A stretch of 64,000 nt of DNA from Thinopyrum elongatum. Its lineage: Eukaryota > Streptophyta > Magnoliopsida > Poales > Poaceae. The notes below the pieces were generated by a model that was not told the DNA's origin, did not search any database, and saw nothing but the letters and a program-made list of their open reading frames with translations. The number at the start of each line of letters is the position of its first letter. The first letter of the stretch is position 1. The translations under genes were made by a program, and so were the position numbers. Where the stretch lies: positions 1 through 64,000 of the forward strand of contig JAAAXO010000112.1 of the NCBI GenBank assembly GCA_011799875.1, read 5' to 3'. Below are positions 10,028 to 23,354 of the stretch, one piece after another.

Positions 10028-12836
10028 TGTAGCGACCCGACCCGAATGGATCGAATCTCTGTGTCAAGTGTCATCCTGGATCGGTAATGCTGACACACAC
10101 AGTACTCGAAGGATTTATAACAGAGTGCAATCACACACCTATTACACATATCGAATGCTCAAAAGAGAAACTGATTACAATAAATATGGCTTAAGGCCAT
10201 CTAAATAAGATAACAGCGGAAGCTTGGAAGATAAATGAGTCATCAACTCCAACGGCATAGCTGAGTGCACGACAACGACCTAGCACACCTTACTCTTCGT
10301 CTGAAAAGTCTGCAACATGATAGTTGCAGCCCCGAAACGGGTCAGCACATGGAATATCTGGCAATAAAACAGTAGAGCAATGAACAGAATAATTGCTATA
10401 ACTACATGCATATTTGGCTGGTGGAAAGCTCTAGGGTTATACTGTTTTGCGAAAAGCCAATTTTTCCCTACAACAAGGAATATATTTATTTAACTATCAT
10501 GGTGTTGTGAACATTGAGAAGGTACATCCCCCTCTCAATCCCAATTAAAAGTAATTATTAATCCCAACAAATTAATTTAGAGTGATGGGATTCAATATGA
10601 TGATCCAAGAACCAGATACTCAAGATGTCCATAACCGGGGACACGGCTAATCATCATACTAGTTTTACACTCTGCAGAGGCTTGTGCACTTTTCCCCACA
10701 AGACTCGATCTCCTCGTTGGATTTCTCGCACTACATGGTGTTGAAAACGGATGACCGAGACACAGTCTTTCAGAAACATTTACTCTTACTCTGGTAGACA
10801 GTTACACCTACTTTCCCCTACATCTGCTAGCCTACCACTGAAAGAGGTCATGTAACATACTCAACTATGCTAGAGCCCATAATAGCTTGTGGCTGCACCA
10901 CGGAAGTTTCTAGCATGAATAATCTTATGATCCCTTTGGAGCCTGGGTGGCGGACCGTAGGAGGATCACACGGTATGTCCCCGGGATCTCCTAGGACAAC
11001 ATGGTATATCCCCAGGTGCCCAAACAAGCAATCCACCCAGATGTGTATTAAAGTTGCCACCTTAAGTTGAACCATTAATTAAAATCTCACATCTGTCATG
11101 GATACACTCAAAACCCAATCCACGTCTACGAGCATAGCATGGCAACATAAGCATAGCGTGGAAGTAACTCCCAAGGGTATTTATATAAAGGGCAATAGGT
11201 TCTACCTCATCATCTACTTCCAGTACCCCCAGTTAATCACATCCAATCATGCAATATTGAGGGTCGAAACTAATGCATAAAAACTGGGGTAACGAAGAAG
11301 TATGATCAATGTGTTACTTGCCTTGCTGACGATCTGCAAATCCTAGGGACTCGTAGTACACCGCTTCGCACTCCGGGAATTCTATCGCAAACAAACAATA
11401 GCATACATAAGCAATCAAGCGAAGATGCACGGGTAAATCCAAATGAGAAAACCTAACCAGAAAGTTCAACTGAAGAACTCCGGTTTGCAAAAAGAATCAA
11501 ATCAAAGGAGCAACGAAACTCAAACTGCGAAAGAAACAAGCTCGATTACTAATCTGGACTAAATCAATTTTACAGTAGCAAAACTTGTTTAAGTTGTTAA
11601 ACAGAAAGAGGGCTTGAGACGAAGATCTAGGCGCTTGAATCGCCTGATTCCGACAAACGAGCGAAAAGTTATACTAAAACGAAAATCGGATCAGAAATCG
11701 CGATCGAAAATAATCGCGGAAAATCCGAGAAAAAGAAAAACTAACGAACAGGCTAACAACGAACGTTCGTGTCTGCGGTTTAAACGGTGAAAACCGTTCG
11801 TTAAAACGAACGTACGGACGAACGTCCGCTAAATAACAAAACGACGGAAAACCGATCTAAAAAGAATAAACCAGAATTTTAAAAAAAAGAATCTAGATCT
11901 AGGGTTTACCAAAAAAACCGAACGGTTTAACCGGAAAAAATCCGGGCGTCGGATCCGGGCCGGCAGGGCGCTACGGAGGACGAGCCGCAAGCGAGGCACG
12001 GCGGTGCGGCAGGAACTGAGCGACGGGGCGGGGGCGCGTGCGGGCAGGGCGTGCGAGGGGAGTGCGCCGGTCGCGCGAGCGAGGCGACCGAGGGCCGGCG
12101 AGCGCGCGTCCGGCGGCGGCTGCGCTTGCTGTGCTGCGGCGGCGCGGTGGGCGGCGGCGGCGGGTGGTCGAGGCGGCGGGGCGGGCGGATATAAAGGGGG
12201 GGGGGGGCCCGTACTGGGGGGGGCGACGAGCGGCGGCGTCCCGGACTCCGGCGTAGTCCTGCTCGGGCAGGGCCGCGCGACGTATGCGGCGGCGTTGCCG
12301 GGCCGGCTGGGCGTTCGGCCCAGTTCGGATCCGCTGATTTTTGTTTTAATAATTCCGCGCAGAAAAAACAAATAAAAAAAATACTAAACGGACTCCAAAA
12401 ATTTTTCCCGAAATAAATTTTCCCCGTCCTCTAAAAACTCCCTGACAGGTAAAACATTATTTGGGAACTCTAATGCAAATTTTCTGAAAAAGCATATTGT
12501 TTTTTCTAAATTCAAATAAAACGCCTAAAGCCAAATAAACTATTTATTTGATTTTAATATTTCATCCAATACTCCATTTATTTTGGAGAGTCATAGTTAC
12601 TCCTCTCATATATTTTTTAATTATGAAATATTTTCGGAGAGAACTAAATTAAACCAAATTGCTCCCTTACTGTTTCCATATTTGCGAGAAAATCAAATAT
12701 GAAAACGTGAAATCCCCACTCGCTCCGTGGGTCCTTAGTTTGCTTAGATTTCGAGGATCCAAACGAATGCAATAAATATGATATGCAGTGAATGATCTAT
12801 GTATACCATACCAAATTAAAAATTGGGATGTTTACA
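10028..12836 (-). repeat. Gypsy LTR B (2.8 kb), 5' LTR of body B
   Basis: Homologous over its whole length to 1810-4626 and with the same termini. It differs by many small indels and by some divergent patches in the AT-rich part (12480-12720). The GC-rich core is at 11940-12330 with ATATAAAGG at 12189. The right flank begins CAAGT at 12837. The matching left target duplication would lie outside the window. Confidence 0.88.
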
Positions 12837-15800
12837 CAAGTGGGATGCAGCTTGCTGAGAAGCAGAAGAAAGAGTACGATAAGCGGACAAGGAGAAGGGC
12901 AGATGGCGCTGGTGCGTCCGGCAACAAAACTATGGTGGCCGTGGTGGTCGCCGCGCAACGGTCAGTAAGTAAGATTGAGAAGCCTTCTCGTCAGTCATGA
13001 AAGAAGGAAGGCAGAGGATGATGGTGATGTATGAAGATGAGGAATCTGGGGGGGACAGGAGTTTCTCAAAACGCTATGGAGGCCATGTGCAATTCTCCAC
13101 CGCCGGCTCAAAGCAGTAGGCCGTGTGAGATCAACGCACCGACCAACAGTAGAGGTGCAGAAGCCACTCAGTGTCCGACACGCCAGTCATTTTTCGACCT
13201 CCGCAGGACCACCTTTACCGCACCAACGTGGTCGGGTGGTTTGCCTTGTTGGGTGCGTCTCAATAATCACAACCTCAAGGTGGCGAAAGTGTTGGGTGAG
13301 CTTGTGGGCTGACTGAACCTGATCTCCCCTATGTATCCAGAGGCTGCAAATAACGATGAAACTCAAAGAAAATAGGGAACGTTTCAAGGGTCCATCCGGG
13401 GAGTGAGCCAGCCCACCGACAAATTACCTTGCCGGTCCCTTTTGTACGAACGAACTACCCGCCGAGAAGTCGTTTTTGAACATCGTCAAGATACCATTGC
13501 CCTAAGATGGGATTCTTGGTTGCTGGCCCCTGGCAAAAGTTTTGGCAGTGCGTCACATTACCCTATAACACTTGGAAGAAATTTCCGGGCCAGACTGACA
13601 TCATCACCGTCCACTCCGACAATAGGGGACGAAGTTATCTACATCGAACCAAGCCCCTACCGGGAGGCATTTGCAGGCATCTGCCGTCAGGCAACCTACT
13701 TCTTCGAGCAAAAGGGCCGCCCCCGTCCCCCCCCTTTTTCCCCCCCCCCCCACCAAAAAAAGGGGAGTAAGAAGAAGATACCAAGACCACGGCAAGATCT
13801 CTGACAGGACTTTCGGGTGAAGCCAACCTCTTTGGAGAGTTGCGCACCTTTTGAGGACATGCCAGAGAGCTCTAACCACCGGCAAGAGCATACGACGAGA
13901 AGCCTCACCACCTTCTAACAAACCAGTCTCTGCAAGGGAGGAGGCACTGTGGTACCTTTAATCTTGAGGCCACCCCAATGGGAAATAGGAAAGCACGCTC
14001 ATTCGCCTTCCTGTGGGCGAATATTGATGTGTTTGCCTGGCACCATCCTGATAGCACCGCAACCGGTGTCCCAGGGAGGGATTGAGCCCCACCTATCGCT
14101 CCCCAATGTGGAACCCGCAGCAAAAGATCATAAGCAGGCTTTTGGAGCGGCAGGAGTTGTTTCCCCCAACAATCCATAAACTAGATGCAGCATGTCTGTC
14201 AGACGGAGTGCTTTACAAACCAACCCAACTTGGTTGGCAATCCTGTGGTCTTTCAATGCAATGGGAATTGGAGGCGTTGTATGACTGCACTGAATAAAAC
14301 AAAGCATGCCCAAGAACCCCTTCCCATTGTCCCGTGATTGATCAGATTGTGTACTTCACCCCCAGCTTGCGGGCCCCTGCTCTATTTGCTTGATGCCTAC
14401 TAATGGTTATCATCATTACTCATGCCCAAGGAAGATGAGAGAAGAACATCATTCATTAATCCATTTGTATGTACTATTTTGTACGCATGCCTTTCAGATT
14501 AAAGAGTGTTCGGCAACATTTTCAGGGCCGGGCATTCGTTTTGGCTCTCAGCTACCTAAGTGTGGTGGGAGCCATATCATGATATAGTGGTTAAAACAGG
14601 CATAAAGATTCACTGATCCAAGACTTAGAAGAGACATTTGGCAATTTGTGCAAGATCAACTGAGCCAACCATGAAAATGGGTGTGTTTTGGCGTCCTGTA
14701 TCAACAAGCTTCGCAGGTGCTTTGTGTCTCAACATGGAGTTGAACGCCAACCCCCGACAAGATCAAGCTTGAGAAGTGGAGGCACCCCAGGAAAGCCCAT
14801 CAAAGACAATGAGCGTCTTGTGGTTGTGTACACTCTAACAAATTCATCTCCCCTCCAAGTCAGCTTACTGCGCCCTTGCCGTTTTTTTTCAAATCTAGAA
14901 AAAAAGGGCAGGTCCGATGCAATGGACCCCCCAAAAGGTGGGTAGGGTCTTAGTCGGGCTAGGCTCGAAGCCTTAGATTACCTCTCCTCTCCGTCAATCT
15001 AGTTGCCGCCAATACCAACGAGAGTCCATGTTGCTATACTTAGCTTCAAACCATCAAGTGGCAGAACTGGCACGAGTGCCAAAGAAGGAAAGCAGAAGAC
15101 AAAGAGATAGCAATGGCAGAGCCGCAACAGCCGACAAGTCAGAATCTTTCTTTGTCAAGGTCAATGCCGACAGCCAAGTTCAGCGCACAGGCAAATGAGA
15201 AAGAACCCGAGTTGAAGAAGAAGAAGAAGAAGATGGTGCATCGCCGGTTTCCTTTTGTCTCAGTTCGCTCCTCAGGGGGGCATATCAAGGTCCCCTGGCG
15301 TGTGAATTTCTCTTTGGCCTCCTCACTGGCCTCAAGCGAGAACCACATACGCCGATTATTCCAGACGTTCCAAGCACATCACATGCACCGTCAACACTCA
15401 CGTTCTGCTGCAACCGCATCTTGAGAAATCCCAAAAGCCATCGCGGGATAGTGGGTTGGCGTTGGAGCTACAACATTGAAATTTTGAGTTTGAAAGTAAC
15501 ATCAACAATCCAAAGCAGAGCCTTGGCATGTTTTCCCTTGCTAATGGCCACCACTCCAGACGAAGAAGTGCAGAGATCTTCGCTCGTGGGCAAGGAAGTG
15601 CCTCAGGATTAGATCATGTCCTTGGATGGTGGTTTTTTTCGCTCCAGGCACCCATGCCGGAGTGCTGGCTTATCCACGCCACCGGAGAGCATCTCAAGTA
15701 TGTTTTATTCAAATGAAGTTTCCCTGGAACAGCCACCAACAACTTGTGTTGATTACAAGGATTTGGCTTGCCGAGCTCCACAATCACAACGACCTTGGTA

Positions 15801-18719
15801 TCAGAAAGTTGATCATCACAACGACTCGCAGTTAGTGGTGAAACAAGTGATGAAGACTACTAGAGCCCGTTTAATTGAGGCATATGTGGATGAAGGTAGG
15901 AATTTGGAACAAGCCCCTTGACGGTCATCCAGCCGAGCATGTTCCTCGTGCCATGAATAGCATTGCCGAGACAAATGTTTGAACGTGCCCGCCAAGAATT
16001 ATCTGTGGGACCAGGTCCTTGTGTACTCCTCTCAATCAAAACCCTCAGTACCACAATCGACAAGGCCAAACAATAGAAAGAAGTTGGAGGTTGGGAATTC
16101 TTACCAGTACGTTTCTGCGAGCTTCCTCCAGCCAACCGGAGAAGGAGGGTGGCCGAAAATCACTCGATCTTTCCGGTGAGCAGCAGGCTCGAGCAGGGTC
16201 CCAGGCCCCTTCCTTGAGACAACGCTCTCCTAAACGAAGATTAACTTTAGTCCTTGTCGTCGAGCCACAGCTCCCTCATGGGCACATGCAAATAGTCCAT
16301 TACCCCTTTAGATAGGTCAACTTCCCGATGAACAGACGAAGCTGAGAAGTCCCGCCAGTCAAGTATAGTCTCAGTTTGTTGATAGCATTCTATAACAGAA
16401 GGCCGAATGGGGAAATGAAAATGCACTGCGGGAAGATGGACATAGCTGGTGCAGAGATACATAAGGGGTGTGGGTTGCTTCCCATAGTCGTCCCCGCGCA
16501 CTCCTGCCCAGCAAGTTTTTATGAGCCAAAACCCCTTCAAGATGTCAGTGGCCGTGGTACAAGATGCGAAGCATGCTATTTTCCACACCAAGGAATATCA
16601 TCACCAGATTCTAGCTCTCAAAGACATCTCTCTCTCTCCTGACCCTTCCCGGTCTGGGGCTGACATCCTCGCTCTTCCCCTTCTATCGGTGGCTTGACTT
16701 CTTTAAGTACAATCGACAAGTTCCATCACAAAGTGGCCCTGAGTAGACGCCAGCGGAAGGAACACACAGTCACCGTTAAGTTTCTTCAAGGATTGTTTCC
16801 CCGTTTTGTGGGTGCCCAGCCGGTGAACCCCACAACGCACCAGTTCACACGCAACGCCTTCATGCAATGTTGTCAAGACCTGGTAGAAATGATTTTGGCA
16901 TCAGCTGCTCACCTGAGAAGCAACGACCAATCGAGAAGGGGCAAACGCATCATGCTGCTGGAGGACTTCAGACAAGAATAATGGAATAGGTTGCATAGGT
17001 TGAAATGTGCCTGGATCAACAAGCTGTCGGTGGTATCTTTGGTCACTCATACCGACACCAAGTCGAGCCACTGGTGCGACACCCTTCTTCCCTGCTATCG
17101 GGTGCAGAAGCGAGATGCTCCCCACGGGACCATCACATACGGGTCACCTTGAAGGCAAGCTGGACAAAGCTGAGCAAGAGAAAATGTGGCAAGATGATGT
17201 CATGCTCCTCGAGGAAGACCGTCTCCTGGGCCTGCTGGTAATGTGTGGTAACTGTACTAGCAACTGTGTGCACTACATAGCCGGGAAAAGTGCAGCCGTA
17301 AGCCCTTGAGGAAGGTGACCTTATTCTTCGCCCGATCCATTCCGCGAAGGGATCAAACAAGTTACCACCAAAGTGGGAAGGCCCTTACCGAGTAGCACAA
17401 AGTGACCAACCTAGCGTAGTCCATCTGGAACCGACGATGGCACTTTGGGGTGTGTATCCATGGAATATTGACATCTTCGCAAGTTTCTCTAATACCCAGA
17501 GGCGCATTGCCGGGCATCCCGGCCAACCCCTTTTTTGTACAAGTTTGTCAGCAGACATGTAATCCTTTGTCGCAAAGTCAGCGTAGACCCCTGTGCATAG
17601 TGAAATAAACATAAGTGTTTCACAACCGCATCCTCGTAATCACCCACCTCATGAATCGGTCCGTGCTCCCTCGATAGCAGCATCGCCAGTAGCCACAAAA
17701 GCATCAACATAGGTTAGCGGCACCGAAAGTTTTGGCTGGGCTCAAGGGTAACGCGCATTGCTCGTCCCACCTTGATTTGGAAGGCGACATTGTTGTTTGT
17801 TGTTGATGTTTGTGTGCCCGAGGTGCCACAGGGTGCAAGCCGGTGGTGTTGTGGACGACGTGGGAGCAGTTTATTAACCTTGTTTATCGAGCTTTGTTTC
17901 AAAACTCCTGGGCCACTGTCTTCTATATTCCCATGGCCTCTTCAACTTCTGCTTATAACAGGTTTCATTCCCTTTGCCCTCATCAATTTGCTGAATTTAA
18001 TCATGTTGCCCTTGTTTGTCATTTCTTCCCAGTCAGCTCGTCGGCTTGTGATCCTGCATGGTTAGCAGCAAATAGAAACACACAAGAATATGATCCTACA
18101 ACTACTAGGAAGTGGTGGGGTGGTTGTTGTCACAAATCCGCAAGCAAATCACAATGTCTTCCAGTTCTTACTGGTATCAGGCGGTGATCGGCAACCATTG
18201 TTAGTCCAACTCCTCAAAGCTTGGATAAGCGATTGGCCACCAGGGTGTCAACCGCACGAAGTAGTATATGAGGATCCTGGGAGGGCTTATACTATGGGAG
18301 CAAAATGTCAGCATAATCAGTTTCAGAGATGCAAATGCCTGAAGAACACTCACCGAATGCTAGCGTGTTGGGTCCTAGGGCTAACCGTGCTAGAGCGCGA
18401 CCCTAGAACACTAGCACAAATCACAGCGCTACACGTAAACAAGGAGAAGCACATTCTGAAGCTCTTTTTTTTGTTCCGTTTTTTCATCACTTTTGTTTGC
18501 ACTTTTTTCTTAAAAAATTTTTTGCTCCCCACAATTTGTTTCTTCGAAAATGATACAAATGGTCTCAAACACGACGCTACCAGAATTTTCTAGCACTTAG
18601 TTTTTTTTTTGAGTTTGGAACTATTTTCTTTGTGGGGTTGGGGAAATTCGACTGGTCCACAGCCTCGAGTTGGACGTGACCTCGAATCAATAACACGATG
18701 CGAATAGTGGCCTTAGACT
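12837..18719 (+). mobile_element. Old degenerate region with Gypsy pol relics; no intact gene seen
   Basis: About 5.9 kb without a convincing long ORF. Two plus-strand pieces are recognisable. WANIDVFAWHHPD near 14015-14055 resembles the segment just before RT in Athila/Tat-type Gypsy elements. GDLILRP..SNKLPPKWEGPYRVA at 17314-17400 matches the integrase C-terminal module. A possible integrase zinc-region start, DGVLYKPTQL, lies near 14200. Most of RT and RNase H is missing between them. The rest (for example 14700-16700 and 17800-18600) was read on both strands and gave nothing identifiable. The target of the LTR B insertion begins this block. Confidence 0.5.
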
Positions 18720-20499
18720 AGACCCATGGCGGAGAGAAATCGGTCGCACTCAATTGGTGGGTGGATATGGTTATATGTGGAACCTCTGACTGGTGGCAGA
18801 TATATTTTGGAGGCGGACGAGGATTGGCGTGATGCGGCGGATATGTGGTGCATAATTTACTCTCCGATTTGCGGCGGATATGTGGTGGTTTTGTATATGG
18901 CAGCAGCGATGAAGTTGTGTGTGATAGTGGTATATTGGCAGCGTGACGAAGATGATCAGTGGTGGTATATGGCAGCGGCGATTAAGATGGTGCGGCGCGT
19001 GCGACACCACACCTTTTGGAATAGAACTCAAAACCTAAATACTAGAGCTAGACCAGCAACTTCGACACGACGTGCAATCGCAGTCAACAAAGCAAAACCC
19101 GAACAAAATTTTTGCAAAAGCGCAGATTAGGTTCGGATATGATGATCTAACCCTACTTTTTTTTGGGTTTTTCATGGAACTGTAGGATAAAGAAACAATG
19201 CGATCTAAGCTCTGAAAACTGGAAATCTCTAACCAGCAACATTAATCTGAACCCACCACTCTGATAGAGGTGAAGGTATCCCGATGCTTTTGATAGTAGC
19301 TAATCGTTTTGTCTGTTTGGAGGCGACTTGATATCTAACTTACGAGCAATGCGACGACGTCGCGGCTTAGCAATCACTACACCAACTTGCCGAGGGTTTT
19401 ATTGCCATGCGGAGCACGATTCAATCTGACCACGATGATCTATTTCCTGTGAGAAACAGAAAGAACACCAAGAAACGAAGACGGCAATCTGGATATTGCA
19501 AATATAAAGAGGAAAGCAAAGCTTTATTAATCACGTTGGGCTCTGTGACATCTTGGGTCTGGTCCTTTAAGCACAAACAAAGTACGCGGTTGCAGCTATG
19601 GCAACTATAATCTAAACAAAAACCCCCAAAGTTTTGAAACGATGCCTAAGGGCTGGATTTGGATGGGAAAGAGAGGGGATTTTCGTCCCCCTTGGGGGCA
19701 AGGTGGGACTAAACACTCTCCTGAATTGTTTCCCTACAATAACGAACTCAAAAAATAGCCCTCTAAGTAGTGATTTCAAAATGTCATGCGCCTAGCCGCA
19801 AAATAAGGTGGCGCGCACTATAGTAACTATGGGGAATTTCATGAAAGGGCATTTGTAAGATTATATATGATAATATCCTACTACCTTGGGGCTGGGGCTT
19901 GCTTTAAAATTGCTATGTGTATCGTTTGGTTCCACCATATGATCAACGTGCATTACTCCAAAAATTGTCATTTTTTCAGACAATGAAAAAAAGTTATGTA
20001 CATGAATATTATCGGAATTTGCAAAACTGGCATGATTAAGATTGGTATGTGAGCATAATGAATGCTTTCATGTTTTTATTGGGTGGATGAAATAGAGAGA
20101 TTTCAACATTGTGAGTAATAATAATATCACTCACTTGTTTATTCCACCTTGCCTTTCACAGCTGAACGTGAATGCAGGATCGACACAGAAATTGGCCTCA
20201 ACTAATTTTTGCCTTCCTGTCAGAACGATCTCTCATGGACCCATGTACATCTTCTACTTCCACCACGTCCTGCTACAACACCGCCTACTCATCTGCCACC
20301 TCCAACCGAATACCAGAAAGCAGGCACCACCACCACCATTCGCCCAGAGCAACCTTTCTTGTCCCCACACTAGCTCTTCTTCATCCATGGCATCAACAGG
20401 GCAAACACATGAGGTTATATACCGTCATTGCAATGGTGGATCACTATGCGACAAATTACATCGCCGCGTGTGATGATTGTTACTACTGAGGATGGTTTG
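18720..20499. other. Unassigned intergenic stretch
   Basis: A 134-codon frame at 18726-19130 is present, but it is built partly from short imperfect repeats around TATATGGCAGC (18893, 18930, 18963) and resembles no protein known to me. 19620-20100 is AT-rich and non-coding. 20160-20480 has overlapping short frames rich in His, Ser and Pro. I see no supported gene. Confidence 0.4.
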
Positions 20500-21046
20500 T
20501 GTGGGTGATATCCCAACATAGAACCCGCCATATCAAGGGTCGGGTCATGTTACTGGTGACTCTTGGGCCCGGCTTCAGTGGGCCAGATCGATCAAGACAC
20601 AGGACTGGAGGGTGGCCACAAGATGGGCCACCTAGGGCCCAGACCAGAAGGCGGCGGACGGCCCCGAGGCGTAAGCCGCCATGCGTGTCTTGCCATAGAA
20701 GGCAAGGCGACTTAAAGTTAGACTCATCGGTACGGGGTTCATCACACGACCGACTCTTGTACGCTGGAGGTCCGACCTATTATACAGGCAATTTCCCCGC
20801 AAATAGATATGATAGGTTACTATCATCGATAGCTAGGTCAGCGCATCGCGTCCCCTTGTAATCGATACCCAAGCATACGCAGGGAAAAGGTCAGGAGTAG
20901 GCTTTTTACCTCCAAACAAGAGGGGCGGACCTGGTTACATCGTGTCCTTGACCCCTCTCACCCCCGACAGCTAATCACACCGTTTGTGATGGCCTCAGTC
21001 TAAGTCCTCTCACACTAGGATATCTGTCCGTACAAAACCCACGACA
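20500..21046 (+). repeat. Gypsy LTR, 547 bp, Athila/Tat-type primer site follows
   Basis: Begins TGTGGGTGATATCCC and ends AACCCACGACA, with TG/CA ends. It is followed after two bases by TGGCGCCCAACCATGGGG, a tRNA-Asp-like primer site common in Triticeae Gypsy elements of this group. The length is normal for such LTRs. No second copy is visible in the window. Confidence 0.65.
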
Positions 21047-21048
21047 TT

Positions 21049-21066
21049 TGGCGCCCAACCATGGGG
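21049..21066 (+). other. Primer-binding site, tRNA-Asp-like
   Basis: TGGCGCCCAACCATGGGG lies immediately downstream of the LTR end at 21046. The TGGCGCC start is diagnostic, while the rest matches tRNA only loosely, as usual in this group. Confidence 0.65.
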
Positions 21067-22329
21067 CCAGAGCCACGTGGTTTCGATTTCGTGAAGGGCT
21101 CTTTCCCAGGGACGAGGGATGCACCATTGGCATGATGACCAAGAGTCACCTGGCAAGCTCTACCATCGACGATGCTGGCTGGGGCCCAAGGCCCGACTCA
21201 ATCGAGTACGCGGGTACCCGGGTCCAATTTGTTGCGAACCAAACGTCTTCATATTAGATTGACGGCTCTAGCCTGAGCCGACACGGCACCACCTCGTCGA
21301 GCCGGCTTCGGCGCGTGCAACCTACCCAGATCCAAACCGGGCAGAACAAACGCCTTCAGTGGCCTTCACCAAGGTTGTGGAACTTGCGGAAAACTCCGCA
21401 TCGGAGGAGAACTCTCATCTACTCAGGTGATGAGTCCTCGACCGGAGAGACGGAGTCAAATCTAACCAGCTTCAAACGCGCGGGCTTGGGGGCTGTTCCG
21501 ATGGCGACAGTATTCCCGTACCACTATGAGCCGCCATGCCGACCGCCATCTTCATGGCAGGAACAACGCTCGCCCTCAACAACACGACGGCTGGAGCGAC
21601 GCAACAACTGGCCCTTCAGGGTTCAACTCAGGTTTTTATCTGACTGAATGGATACCTTGACGGCCTCAATGGGGACTGAGGTCACGGCAGAAAGCCAAGC
21701 ACAACGTAACACAGAGATCACAAAAATGCTTAGGGATGCATGACCAAGGCCCCAGGAGGATATCACCACACCGAAATGCCCGGACGGTAGAGTAACAAGC
21801 ACAGAATGTATGGGAGATAGAACGTCTGAAGACCAATGAGTGGTGGCAGTATGAACCTTAAGCCAGCACGCGCAATGCGGTCCATCAACGGAGGTACCAG
21901 AGCCCGTTTTCCTCTGATTTATGATCCCGCAACGTTGTTAACAACGCCAAGATCAGTCCCAACACGCCAGATCGACGGTCATACCCCAATTAAACCATTG
22001 ATGCAGCAACCTGGTAACAGAGCAACAACACAGTCCTCACCAAGCCAGAGCCAGTTCGTAGAAAAGCCGGTACCTAACCCTTCCCCCGGTCAGATTCCGC
22101 CGCTGCACTTTCCTACACCACCGGGTCACTTTTCCCAACCCGGTGGATAACATGGTGGCAGCGTGTTATGGCACAACCCACAACGTAGTTCCCGGACTGT
22201 ACCACACATGCACGATGCAATGAAGCAAACCTTCACAAGCATCCAAGGTCAAGCCATGCCCGATATACAGCTCTTGAGGGATCAAAGTGCGATCAATAAG
22301 ATGACCAATAGGCCACAATAGCCAAGATA
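21067..22329 (+). pseudogene. Gypsy internal remnant (leader/gag), degenerate
   Basis: This follows the LTR and primer site at 20500-21066, where leader and gag are expected. Short plus-strand frames (21048-21257, 21315-21647 and 21836-22150) cover parts of it, but none shows a recognisable gag motif or zinc knuckle. Pol is absent, because another LTR-like piece starts at about 22330. I call it by position only. Confidence 0.4.
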
Positions 22330-22972
22330 ACACTAAGGGAAAGCCTCCCTTGCCGGGCAGGCGAACCTGTCAGAGGCGAGGCCTCCCCATACAAAGCCAA
22401 TGTGCCCCGGCAGTCTGCCGGGGCGCTAAGCACACCTCCCGCCAGACTCCACTACTTCTACACCCCTGCATCGCAAATAGCAATCATCTATCATGCGGTT
22501 CGCCCCCCAGGCTGATTATGGGCTGTCTTTGGCACGTGGCAGCCATATTGGAATGAAGATTACCTCTATCTGACACTCTCCAGAGGCATGTCAAAAGAGC
22601 AGACATGTAAAAGAAATACTAAGCGGCGTGGCAGCTTGCCAGGCTGCATGCCTCAAGCGTGACACTATCCGTGCATTGACTGCGACTTTTCCTAACTGCC
22701 CAGAGTTAGCATGATAGCACTATTTTGCTATCTATCACTAGATATGAAATGTTGTACCACTGTGGTTACCCCTTATCCTATAAAAGGATGGCCATGGCAA
22801 CCTAAAAAAGGATTTCAGACCCTTGTATGAAACTCATACACGCGTAGCTACGCTCCCCGAGGCAACTTGTCGGGCTTGAGCTCTGCATGTTCATCGCGTC
22901 CTTCCCTCAATCCAACCAAAGCAGGAGAGGGGGTTTTACGCCTTCCCAGCTGCCTGAACCTGGTACAAAAAC
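22330..22972 (+). repeat. LTR fragment with TATA box
   Basis: Contains CTATAAAAGG at 22778-22787, about 30 bp upstream of a likely start region. It ends in a GGGTTTTACGCC / GAACCTGGTACAAAAACC segment of the kind found near the 3' end of many Triticeae Gypsy LTRs. The exact left border is not defined. It is not homologous to 20500-21046. Confidence 0.45.
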
Positions 22973-22974
22973 CA

Positions 22975-23135
22975 CATATAATTTTAGTTGCATAATTTTA
23001 TATAGTTTAGTTATATAATTTTAGTTGCATAAATTTTATATAATTTAGTTATATAATTATAGTTGCATAAATTTTATATAATTTTGGTTGCATAAATTTT
23101 ATTTTTTATTTTTTATGTTGTTTTTATGTTATATA
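22975..23135 (+). repeat. AT-rich tandem repeat, about 27-35 bp unit
   Basis: Imperfect copies of a unit reading roughly TATATAATTTTAGTTGCATA recur four times between 22978 and 23105, followed by a T-rich tail to 23135. The unit alternates TTAGTTGCATAA and TTTAGTTATATAA versions. Confidence 0.7.
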
Positions 23136-23354
23136 ATTTTCCAAAAAAGCCGACACCATTGTGTTCTATGTTAAGGAGATAGACCGTTACTACGGAATCT
23201 TAAGAAGATTCATAGTAACAGTCCACATCCTTAACAAAGGATGCAATGGTCTTAGAAGCTTATCCCTTCAGGACGACCCGGATATTTAAGGTGGTCGACT
23301 AGCTCGTCACTTGGCGAGGTGGGACTAAATATGGGTGAAAATCTACGGTAGGGC

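Noticed and set aside
18726..19130. 134-codon ORF as a gene
   Set aside because: Built in part from short internal repeats, with no recognisable domain and no supporting gene structure.
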